The translations under genes and the position numbers were made by a program. Shown here piece by piece: positions 25,599 through 33,096 of a stretch of 51,133 nt of DNA; within the stretch, counting starts at the first letter, position 1, and the number at the start of each line of letters is the position of its first letter. This DNA comes from CABQCM01 sp965145485 (lineage in GTDB: Bacteria > Bacillota > Clostridia > Oscillospirales > Acutalibacteraceae): assembly GCA_965145485.1 (NCBI GenBank), contig CBCTCU010000017.1, positions 1 to 51,133 of the forward strand. The letters are read 5' to 3'. The notes under the pieces are model-generated. The model had not been told where the DNA came from, searched no databases, and saw nothing but the letters and a program-made list of their open reading frames with translations.

Positions 25599-27479
25599 CT
25601 ATTTGGTTTTCTTTTTGAGCAGCAGCGCCGAATTTAGGATGACGAGCACCGAGCCGGCGTTATGCACCAGCGCGCCGATGACCGGGTTTAGCAGCCCGGT
25701 CATCGCCAGGAGGATGGCGATGAAATTGAGCCCCATGGAAAAGACCATATTCCACCGGATGGTCACCATCATCCGCCGGGAGAGGCTGAGCAGGTGGGGC
25801 AATTCCCTCACCTCGTCGTCGACCAGCACGATATCCGCGGCGTCCACCGCAATGTCGCTGCCAATCGAGCCCATAGCGATGCCTACGTCGGCCTTTTTCA
25901 GCGCGGGGGCGTCGTTGATCCCGTCCCCGATCATACAAACGGGCTGGTTGCTGCGCTGATAGGTATCAATCCATTGGAGCTTGTCTTCCGGCAGGCAGCC
26001 GGCATGCGCCTCGCGGATGCCAAGCTGGGCGGCGATGTTTTGCGCGGCGTTGACGTGGTCGCCGGTGAGCAGCACAGGGGTGACCCCCGTGCGCGACAAC
26101 CGCTCGATCATGGCGCTGCTGTCGCTGCGCAGGGCGTCGGACAAAACGAGGAAACCGGCCAGCTGCCCTCCCGCCGCGATGTAAATCACGGTATCGCCCT
26201 GTGCGATAAACTCCCCCGCGCGCTGGGATGCGCCGCCCGGCAGATCCACCCCGTGCTCGGCCAGCATTTTGGGGTTGCCGGCCAGGATTTCCATCCCGTC
26301 CTGGAGCACGCGCACCCCTCTGCCCGGTATCATCTGAAACTGCCCCGCCGGCGGAATGGGGCCGGATGCATCCTGTTGATAGCAGCGGACGACGGCCTTG
26401 CCCAACGGATGCTCGGAATATTGCTCGGCGCAGGCCGCATAGGCGTAGACCATCTCCCGCGTGAGCCCGGGCGCCGTGCAGACCACGGCGGAAACCTGCG
26501 GTGTGCCGCGCGTCAGGGTGCCGGTCTTGTCAAAGGCGATGACCTTTGCGGCGGCGAGGCGTTCGAGCGCGTCGCCCTCCCGCACCAGAAAGCCGTGCCG
26601 GGTGACATTGCCAATGGCCGCCATAATGGCGGTGGGGGTGGCCAGCACCAGCGCGCAGGGGCAAAATACCACCAGCACCGTTACCGCCCGGATGATCTCG
26701 CCGGTGATAATCCAGGTCAGCAGGGCCGCAGACAGGGCGATGATCACGATCCAAGTGGCCCAGCGGTCGGCCAGCCTCACGATTTTGGCCTTCCCCGCGT
26801 CGGCCGACTGTACCAGCCGGATCATGCGCTGGATAGAGCTGTCCTCTCCCACCTTGGTAGCCTTCATCAAAAAGGCGCCAAACTGATTGACGGTACCGCT
26901 CGATACCTCGTCCCCCACCGTTTTGTCGACCGGAAGGGACTCCCCGGTCATGACCGCCTGGTTGATGGAGGTTTGCCCCTCCAGGATCACCCCGTCGACC
27001 GGGATGCTTTCGCCCGGCAGCACCCGCAAAACGTCGCCTACGGCTACCTGCTGCGCGGGGACGACCCGCTCGCCCCCCTGGGTCACAAGGCGCGCCGTGC
27101 GGGGGGTGAGGTGGACCAGCTTTTCGATGCCCGCCCTGGCTTTGGAGACCGTCAGATCCTCCAGCAGCGCGCCCAGCTGCATGATAAAGGCAACCTCGCC
27201 CGCGGCGAAATGCTCGCCGATGCAAAGGGAGGCGACCAGCGCCAGAGACACCAGTACGTCGGCCTTGATGTCCCATGCGGTAATCAGCCCTATGATGGCT
27301 TCCAGGATGATGGGAATGCCGCACAGCACGATGGCGACCCAGGCCGGGTCAAAGGGCAGCGGCAGGGGGAACAGGATGCTCATAAGCAGCGCCAACCCGG
27401 ATACCACGAGCAATATAATCTCTTTTTTCAGCCCCCCCAGGGCCAAAAATTGCTCCAGTTTTTGTGCGAATTGTTTCAT
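25599..27479 (-). CDS. P1B-type heavy-metal ATPase (probably copper export)
   Basis: A 626-aa membrane pump. Motifs in order: TGES (178-181, actuator), CPC (273-275, metal-binding helix), DKTGT (317-321, phosphorylated Asp317), HP (357-358) and GDGIND. There is no N-terminal HMA metal-binding domain, so it is short for the family. The penultimate helix region ends HNAGSVLVILN. The neighbouring csoR and a CsoR-type operator in its promoter argue for copper(I), although CsoR relatives also sense other metals and the CPC motif is shared. The start follows GGAGGCTGCC. It is transcribed from its own promoter and ends at a strong terminator. Confidence 0.93.
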   Translation of the reverse strand: MKQFAQKLEQFLALGGLKKEIILLVVSGLALLMSILFPLPLPFDPAWVAIVLCGIPIILEAIIGLITAWDIKADVLVSLALVASLCIGEHFAAGEVAFIMQLGALLEDLTVSKARAGIEKLVHLTPRTARLVTQGGERVVPAQQVAVGDVLRVLPGESIPVDGVILEGQTSINQAVMTGESLPVDKTVGDEVSSGTVNQFGAFLMKATKVGEDSSIQRMIRLVQSADAGKAKIVRLADRWATWIVIIALSAALLTWIITGEIIRAVTVLVVFCPCALVLATPTAIMAAIGNVTRHGFLVREGDALERLAAAKVIAFDKTGTLTRGTPQVSAVVCTAPGLTREMVYAYAACAEQYSEHPLGKAVVRCYQQDASGPIPPAGQFQMIPGRGVRVLQDGMEILAGNPKMLAEHGVDLPGGASQRAGEFIAQGDTVIYIAAGGQLAGFLVLSDALRSDSSAMIERLSRTGVTPVLLTGDHVNAAQNIAAQLGIREAHAGCLPEDKLQWIDTYQRSNQPVCMIGDGINDAPALKKADVGIAMGSIGSDIAVDAADIVLVDDEVRELPHLLSLSRRMMVTIRWNMVFSMGLNFIAILLAMTGLLNPVIGALVHNAGSVLVILNSALLLKKKTK

Positions 27480-27511
27480 GGCAGCCTCCTTGTTCGATCG
27501 TTTACGGCTCT

Positions 27512-27540
27512 ATTATACCTATAGGGGTATAGGTTGTCAA
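27512..27540 (-). promoter_or_regulatory. Consensus promoter with embedded CsoR-type operator
   Basis: Minus strand: TTGACA (27540-27535), exactly 17 bases, TATAAT (27517-27512). The spacer holds an inverted repeat, ACCTATA-CCCC-TATAGGT (27534-27517), matching the TACCCC/GGGGTA style of CsoR sites. Repressor binding would cover both hexamers; metal would release it and induce the ATPase. Confidence 0.88.
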
Positions 27541-27549
27541 GAGGGCCGT

Positions 27550-27573
27550 AAAAAAGCAGCCATGAAAGGCTGC
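27550..27573 (-). terminator. Terminator between csoR and the ATPase
   Basis: Minus strand: GCAGCC pairs with GGCTGC around a six-base loop and is followed by TTTTTT. It should stop csoR transcription before the ATPase promoter. Confidence 0.75.
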
Positions 27574-27585
27574 GGTAGACCGGCC

Positions 27586-27861
27586 TTAGGTCATATTGGC
27601 AAAGCGCTCGACTGCCTTGGTAAAGCTTTCGATGGTTTTTTCGGCGTCCCCATGCTCAATCCCGTCGCGGACGCAGTGCTTGATATGCCCCTCCAGGACG
27701 ACCTGGCCGACCCTGTGAAGGGCGGATTTGGCCGCGTTGATCTGTGCCAGAACGTCCTCGCAGGGGACGTCCTGATCCACCATGCGGTCGATGGCCTGTA
27801 CCTGCCCGATGATTTTTTTGAGCCTGCGATGCAGATTATCCGCATCCATACACTGCCTCAT
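27586..27861 (-). CDS. csoR: CsoR-family metal-sensing repressor
   Basis: A 91-aa all-helical regulator. Cys34, His59 and Cys63 stand at the C-x24-H-x3-C spacing of the copper(I) site in CsoR proteins. It normally binds operator DNA as a tetramer and releases it on binding Cu(I). ATG 27861 follows TTGGAGGTGG. It has its own consensus promoter and terminator, and lies upstream of the ATPase whose promoter carries the likely operator. No operator-like palindrome is obvious at its own promoter, so autoregulation is uncertain. Confidence 0.95.
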   Translation of the reverse strand: MRQCMDADNLHRRLKKIIGQVQAIDRMVDQDVPCEDVLAQINAAKSALHRVGQVVLEGHIKHCVRDGIEHGDAEKTIESFTKAVERFANMT

Positions 27862-27896
27862 GCTTCCACCTCCAACCAGTGTGACGGTATTTGTTT

Positions 27897-27925
27897 ATTA
27901 TAGGGAGAAACCCCGGATTTGTCAA
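27897..27925 (-). promoter_or_regulatory. Consensus promoter of csoR
   Basis: Minus strand: TTGACA (27925-27920), 17 bases, TATAAT (27902-27897), about 36 bases before the csoR ATG. Confidence 0.88.
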
Positions 27926-28126
27926 GGACAGGCGGTGAAGGTCCTTTCGATGGGCAATCGATCGATTTGGCGTCGGGGAGCGGCGGGGAGGAGCGCTCGC
28001 ACCGGAATTGTTTTGCCCCAAACGGCCGCCGGGGGTTTGGAAAGGCCGTCCGGGACGCCGATGGAATGCGCGGTAAAAGAATTCTTAGGTAGTTTGTATA
28101 AAGCCGGGCGCGCATCTTTGGTGATC

Positions 28127-28143
28127 TGGTATATGATATACCA
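28127..28143. promoter_or_regulatory. 17-bp perfect palindrome upstream of oxidoreductase
   Basis: TGGTATATGATATACCA has 8-bp arms around a central G. Its TGGTAT...ATACCA ends are in the style of GntR/FCD-family operators. It lies 44 bases before the start codon and may control the oxidoreductase-transporter operon. No regulator gene is adjacent. Confidence 0.65.
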
Positions 28144-28187
28144 TCCTTTTAGCTGGTACAATGAAGAAAAAAGAAATGAGGGATACG

Positions 28188-29474
28188 ATGGCAGGGAAAA
28201 TCAAGGTAGGCGTCTTTGGCGGCGCGCGCGGCCATGCGATGATGGACGTGCTGTTTGACCATCCGCACGCCGAACTGACTGCGGTATGCGATAAATACCA
28301 ACCATTGCTCGATAAGGTGGCGAAGGAGGCGGAGGAAAAGGGCCTTTCGGTGGGGCTGTTTACCAATTTTGACGACTTTCTTTCCTCCGATCTCGACGCG
28401 GTGGTGCTGGCCAACTACGCCAATGAGCACGCGCCTTACGCGATAAAGTGCCTGCGGGCGGGCAAGCATGTCCTGTCGGAGGTGCTGCCCTGCGAAACCA
28501 TGGCGCAGGCGGTCGAGCTCATCGAGGCGGTGGAGGAAAGCGGCAAGGTTTACGCCTATGCCGAGAACTACTGCTATATGCAGAGCACCTTTGAGATGTG
28601 GCGGAAATATGAAGAGGGGCTCATCGGCGAGGTCGAATACTGCGAAGGGGAGTACATACACGACTGCTCGCGCGGCTGGCCGGCGATCACTTACGGCGAG
28701 CGTCAGCACTGGCGCAACCGCCTGCACGCCAATTTTTACTGCACCCACAGCATCGGCCCGATGCTGACGGTGACGGGGCGGCGTCCGGTTCAGGTCGTCG
28801 GCTTTGAAACGCCGCCGCGCAAGTCGCTGGCCCAGCTTGGTTCCTTCCGCGGCACCGGGGTGGAGCTGATCACCCTGGACAACGGCGCGATTGCCCGCAG
28901 CGTCCACGGCGACTTGAAGCGGGAGCCCTGCTCGATCAATTACCAGTTTTACGGCTCCAAGGGAATGATGGAGAGCGGCCGGCTGGAGGAAAACAAGGTG
29001 ATGAACCTTTACGAGGAGTCCGACCGGCTGTGCGTCGGAGAGTGGCAGAAATACGATCCCGACCCGGTTATCGAAAAGGAACTGGCCTCCAAATTCACCG
29101 GTCACAGCGGCAGCGATTTTTACTCCACCCATTTCTTTATTGAAAAAATCCTGGGCAATCCCATTGCCGAGAAGTATTCCATCGACGTCTACACTGCGGT
29201 GGATATGGGGATTTGCGGCATTCTGGCCTATCGTTCGGCACTGAATGGCAACGCCCCCATGCGCGTGCCCGACCTGAGAAAGGTCGAGGAGCGCGACGCC
29301 TGGAGGAACGACCGCGCCTGCACCTCTCCGGGCGTTGCGGGGGATCAGCTGCTGCCCGTCTCGACCTACCCGGTTCCGGATATCCCCGATGAGGTCTATG
29401 ACTATGTCCGCAAAATCTGGAAAGAGACCGACAACGGCGAGGCCGACCATCCCTACGAGGAGTTTGATTATTGA
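28188..29474 (+). CDS. Gfo/Idh/MocA-family sugar-type oxidoreductase
   Basis: A 428-aa NAD(P)-dependent dehydrogenase-like protein. The N-terminal Rossmann fold begins KVGVFGGARGHAMM, with LDAVVLANYANEHAPYAIK and the GKHVLSEVLPCETMAQA segment where EKP is usual (here EVLP). The C-terminal alpha/beta domain contains the CEGEYIHDC and YCTHSIGPML segments, with His in the catalytic area. ATG 28188 follows GAGGGA; an in-frame ATG at 28161 lacks a site. A substrate of sugar or inositol type is expected; the missing Lys of the usual EKP suggests altered chemistry. Its stop overlaps the transporter start as TGATG, so the two are translationally coupled. Confidence 0.88.
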   Translation: MAGKIKVGVFGGARGHAMMDVLFDHPHAELTAVCDKYQPLLDKVAKEAEEKGLSVGLFTNFDDFLSSDLDAVVLANYANEHAPYAIKCLRAGKHVLSEVLPCETMAQAVELIEAVEESGKVYAYAENYCYMQSTFEMWRKYEEGLIGEVEYCEGEYIHDCSRGWPAITYGERQHWRNRLHANFYCTHSIGPMLTVTGRRPVQVVGFETPPRKSLAQLGSFRGTGVELITLDNGAIARSVHGDLKREPCSINYQFYGSKGMMESGRLEENKVMNLYEESDRLCVGEWQKYDPDPVIEKELASKFTGHSGSDFYSTHFFIEKILGNPIAEKYSIDVYTAVDMGICGILAYRSALNGNAPMRVPDLRKVEERDAWRNDRACTSPGVAGDQLLPVSTYPVPDIPDEVYDYVRKIWKETDNGEADHPYEEFDY

Positions 29475-30349
29475 TGGCCCTGAGGGATCTGGTGCTTTTG
29501 CTGCTGACGCCCTTGACCTTCGCGGTCAACAGCGTGTCGATTCGTTATTATCAGTTAAAAATCCCGAACGCCCAACAGGGTATTCGGGCGTTCCAGGGGG
29601 CTTTTTGTCTCTTTGCGGCGCTGCTGTACGCGGCGGTGGCGCGGGAACTGCCCTCCCTGCGCGCAGTCGGCCTGGGGGTACTGTTTGGCGTCTGTTTTTT
29701 CCTTACCCTGACCTGCAGCGCCGTTTGCTACGAAATTGGGCCGATGTCGCTTACCGCCATATTGGTTAACGCCAGCCTTGCCCTGCCCCTCATGTGGTCG
29801 GTCTGCTTTTGGGGGGAGGGGGTAAGCCTGCGTATGATGATCGGCCTGGTCCTCATCTGCCTGACCTTCCTGCTGTCGGCCCAGGGCGGGCGTGAGAAGG
29901 GGACGGGGGCCGGAAAGCGCTGGATGGCGCTCGTGACGCTGGCCTTTTTGTGCAACGGCGCGTCGGCGGTGCTGCAAAAAAGCTATCAGCGCACCCAGGT
30001 GGAGGGCAATCCCTTTTCTTTTCTGAGCATCGCCTATCTGACGGCGGCGCTGCTCTTTTTCGGGGCCGCCGCCCTGAGACGGGGAAAGGATACCTTCTTC
30101 CCCCGCCAGCGCGGGTGGCTGTATTGCCTGCTGGTGGCGGCGGCCGGGGCCGGAAGCTTCGCCGGCAACGGCCTTTTGCAGAGTTTGTGCGTGCGCGTGC
30201 CCGCCGGCGTCCTCTATCCCATTGCCAACGGCGGGCTGTGCGTTGTGACGGCCATTGCGTCTTTTGTGCTCTTTCGCGAACGGCTGACCCGGTGGAAGCT
30301 GATGTCCATTGCCAGCGGGGTGGCCGGCATCGCCGTTTTGACCCTCTAG
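29474..30349 (+). CDS. EamA/DMT-family transporter
   Basis: A 291-aa membrane protein with about ten hydrophobic helices in two repeats, each ending in a conserved GxxLI or GIAVL-type helix, as in drug/metabolite transporters. It begins at ATG 29474, overlapping the oxidoreductase TGA, with GAGGAG upstream inside that gene. The coupling suggests it moves the substrate or product of the oxidoreductase, but specificity is unknown. Confidence 0.9.
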   Translation: MALRDLVLLLLTPLTFAVNSVSIRYYQLKIPNAQQGIRAFQGAFCLFAALLYAAVARELPSLRAVGLGVLFGVCFFLTLTCSAVCYEIGPMSLTAILVNASLALPLMWSVCFWGEGVSLRMMIGLVLICLTFLLSAQGGREKGTGAGKRWMALVTLAFLCNGASAVLQKSYQRTQVEGNPFSFLSIAYLTAALLFFGAAALRRGKDTFFPRQRGWLYCLLVAAAGAGSFAGNGLLQSLCVRVPAGVLYPIANGGLCVVTAIASFVLFRERLTRWKLMSIASGVAGIAVLTL

Positions 30350-30443
30350 ACGGGCGGTGAGACAGCACCGGCGGGGAAATCCATACGGCGCGGGCGCGAG
30401 GAGAGGTAAAACAGCGTCGGAATCCATGGACAGGAGGTATTGT

Positions 30444-33038
30444 ATGAAGAGGTTACGAGTCGTGCTGTGCGGGCTTCTTTTGGTCGGGCTGCTATGCGGC
30501 CTTTGCACCGAGGGCCTGGCCCAGCCGTCGTCCGGGCTTGCCATTTACGGCGACCTCAATGGGGATGAGCAGATCAACGCGTCCGACGCACTGCTTACGC
30601 TGCAGCACAGCGTTGGGCTGACCATTTTGACGGATGCGCAGGAAGGGGTTGCCGACACGAGCGCCGACGGGGAGATTGACGCTGCGGACGCGCTGCTGGT
30701 TTTGCAGTTTTCGGTTGCCCTGATCCGCCGTTTTCCAATCCAGGACAGCAGTGAGGTGAACCAAAGCATGACCAACGTCGAGCCCTCTTTTGCCCCCGGC
30801 GCTGAGGTCTACGCCCGTGCCTACCAGGCCGTGCCGGTCGAGGGGATTCGTTCCACCTATCAGATGGGGGCGGGCTACAGCGACCGCTACGCGATTCCGT
30901 CCGATTCGGTGATGGCATACGTTCCCCAGACGACCGCCGACAGCGTCGATTTCTTGAAAAAATGGCAGGACGCCAACGGCAAGCGCAAGCTTTGTATGAT
31001 GATCAACTCCAAAAACGTCGCCAATTACATCACCGATTTCGGCGGCAGCGAGGATGAGATTCAAAAAGATGCGGATGGCAATCTGGTCGGGTTTGCCGGC
31101 ATGTCGTATTACATGTGCCCGACCGAGCACTATATCGATTTTGTGTGGGAGCTGATCGATCATCACTGCAGCCAGGTAGAGCTGGAGTTCATCGCCATTG
31201 AGGAGCCGGATTTTCCTCGACAGTCTGGGTATTCCGAGGCCTTTAAGGCGGAATGGAAAGCCTATTATGGCGAGGATTGGGTCGATCCGGCCTCTTCTGC
31301 CGAGGCGTCTTACCGTGCCTCCAAGCTGAAAACCTATTTGTTTGCACGCCTGTTCGCTACTTTGGGGCAAAGGTTGGATGAGCACTATCCCGACGTCAAG
31401 CTGATTGTCGCCACCCACAGCACCCCGTCTTACAATCGAAACGGCCTTGTACCCGGGCTGAACCAATACGCTGATCTGGCGCAGGTCGACGGCGTGATCG
31501 GGCAGACCTGGAGCAACACGGTTGCCGTGCCCATCCCCTATGCCGGGGGGGAGGCTGTGCGCCAGTTTGAATCGGCTTATCTTGGCTATGCGTCCTTTGT
31601 GGATGCGCTGCGCGGGGATCAGTTGTTTTACGCTCTATCCGACCCCTATGCCGATTTTGGCACATCCGACTGGGATTACTATGAATCTACGTGGAAAAAG
31701 ACGGTCGCCGCCCAGCTGATGCAGCCGCAGGTGCATCGCTTTCAAGAGTCGATCTGGCTCGACCGCAGCTTTAGCAGCGATACGCCGGGCAGCTACCGCA
31801 CGGTGCAGCTGTCGGTTTTCAACGCGCTGAATGATCTCAGCGGCGACGCGGTCACCGTATACGGCGGCACCCCCGGAATTGCGATCGGGCTCTCCGATTC
31901 GCTGGGGTGGCAGTACGGCTCGGAATATATGCCCACCGCCAACACGAGCAGTGGATTTTACGGCCTCACACTGCCCCTTGTCGAACGGGGCATCCCGTTG
32001 GGCATCGTCTCTCTCGATCAGCTCAGCGAGCTCGAACAGCTCCAAGGGGTACGGCTGCTGATCCTCTCTTACGATATTATGAAACCGCTTGACGAGAGGT
32101 GCAATCAGGTGTTGGCCGATTTTGTCAAAACCGGCGGATGCCTGCTTTACATCGGCGGGTCGGACGGGTTCGACGCCCTGGGCAGCGAATGGTGGGGGCA
32201 GAAGGGGGAGACCCCGTTGCAAAATCTGATTTCCCATCTGGGGGTTGACATCACCTGCCGCTCTCTGGATCGCATTGACGCTATGTCGTGGAGCGGGCCA
32301 AGTAACTTTGGAGCCAGCTTTGAAGGCCAGATTTTAATGGGGGGCGCCGACCTGTATTCCCTGGCCTTTGACGGGGGATCGGCGATTCTCAAAGCAAGCG
32401 ACGACGCTATCGGGGTCGAGGCGCAGGTGGGTCTGGGTCGGTTTATTGCGGTAGGATTGCCCTCCTCCTATTTTTCGAGCCAGACACAGGGACCGCAAAT
32501 GCTGCGGGAACTGGTCGAGTACGCGGTCGGCTACACCGGGCTGGAGTATGTGGAGAGCGAGTACCTGGCCGCGCAGCGAGGGGATTACCTGGTCGCGCAG
32601 GCCTTAACGGAGGATTTGACGCTGACAGGAGATTATGTGGATATTTACGATCCCAAGCTCCCAGTCGTGACCTCCAAGACCCTGACGGCGGGGGAAAGCG
32701 GCCTGCTGCGCGAGCTTTCCGCGCTGCGCGCCCTGTCGACCCCTGTCCTGGCACACCATGGGGCCACCCTGCTGTCGGAGGTGACGCAGACAGCCCAGCA
32801 GACTCAGTTTACCTTCCACACCGTAGCCGAGTCCACCTGTGCTTTCCGCTTTTTAGGCAACGGCTCGGTGCCGCAGGCCGTCACGCTGAGGCAGGGCGAC
32901 GTCGAGCTGATCGCGATTGCCACCTGGGATACTGACAGCGAGTCACTGCTGGTCGAGATGACCTCCCGCAACGCCGATCCCATCGAGATGACGGTCGATT
33001 GGGGCTCCTCCCTGGGAGCGGGTATTTTCGTCGAGTAA
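30444..33038 (+). CDS. Secreted glycosidase-like protein with N-terminal dockerin
   Basis: An 864-aa secreted protein: signal peptide (1-26, ending GLAQ), then a type I dockerin with two calcium loops, DLNGDEQINASD (37-48) and DTSADGEIDAAD (71-82), placed unusually at the N-terminus. The large remainder looks like a TIM-barrel enzyme: FIAIEEPDFPRQSGYSEAFK, WKAYYGEDWVDPASS, LIVATHS, VDGVIGQTW. It is followed by a glutamine-amidotransferase-like domain (LLILSYD, ADFVKTGGCLLYIGG) as seen in some beta-galactosidases, and a beta-sandwich tail. The Glu pair in IEEP is a candidate catalytic residue. The family is not one I can name; a dockerin-less paralogue lies at 46483-50160. ATG 30444 follows AGGAGGT. 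The dockerin-bearing partner starts 58 bases downstream. Confidence 0.85.
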   Translation: MKRLRVVLCGLLLVGLLCGLCTEGLAQPSSGLAIYGDLNGDEQINASDALLTLQHSVGLTILTDAQEGVADTSADGEIDAADALLVLQFSVALIRRFPIQDSSEVNQSMTNVEPSFAPGAEVYARAYQAVPVEGIRSTYQMGAGYSDRYAIPSDSVMAYVPQTTADSVDFLKKWQDANGKRKLCMMINSKNVANYITDFGGSEDEIQKDADGNLVGFAGMSYYMCPTEHYIDFVWELIDHHCSQVELEFIAIEEPDFPRQSGYSEAFKAEWKAYYGEDWVDPASSAEASYRASKLKTYLFARLFATLGQRLDEHYPDVKLIVATHSTPSYNRNGLVPGLNQYADLAQVDGVIGQTWSNTVAVPIPYAGGEAVRQFESAYLGYASFVDALRGDQLFYALSDPYADFGTSDWDYYESTWKKTVAAQLMQPQVHRFQESIWLDRSFSSDTPGSYRTVQLSVFNALNDLSGDAVTVYGGTPGIAIGLSDSLGWQYGSEYMPTANTSSGFYGLTLPLVERGIPLGIVSLDQLSELEQLQGVRLLILSYDIMKPLDERCNQVLADFVKTGGCLLYIGGSDGFDALGSEWWGQKGETPLQNLISHLGVDITCRSLDRIDAMSWSGPSNFGASFEGQILMGGADLYSLAFDGGSAILKASDDAIGVEAQVGLGRFIAVGLPSSYFSSQTQGPQMLRELVEYAVGYTGLEYVESEYLAAQRGDYLVAQALTEDLTLTGDYVDIYDPKLPVVTSKTLTAGESGLLRELSALRALSTPVLAHHGATLLSEVTQTAQQTQFTFHTVAESTCAFRFLGNGSVPQAVTLRQGDVELIAIATWDTDSESLLVEMTSRNADPIEMTVDWGSSLGAGIFVE

Positions 33039-33096
33039 CGGGGCGGAGACACCCTGTTTGTGCAATCCATCCAAACAATAAAAAGGAGTGAAAACC

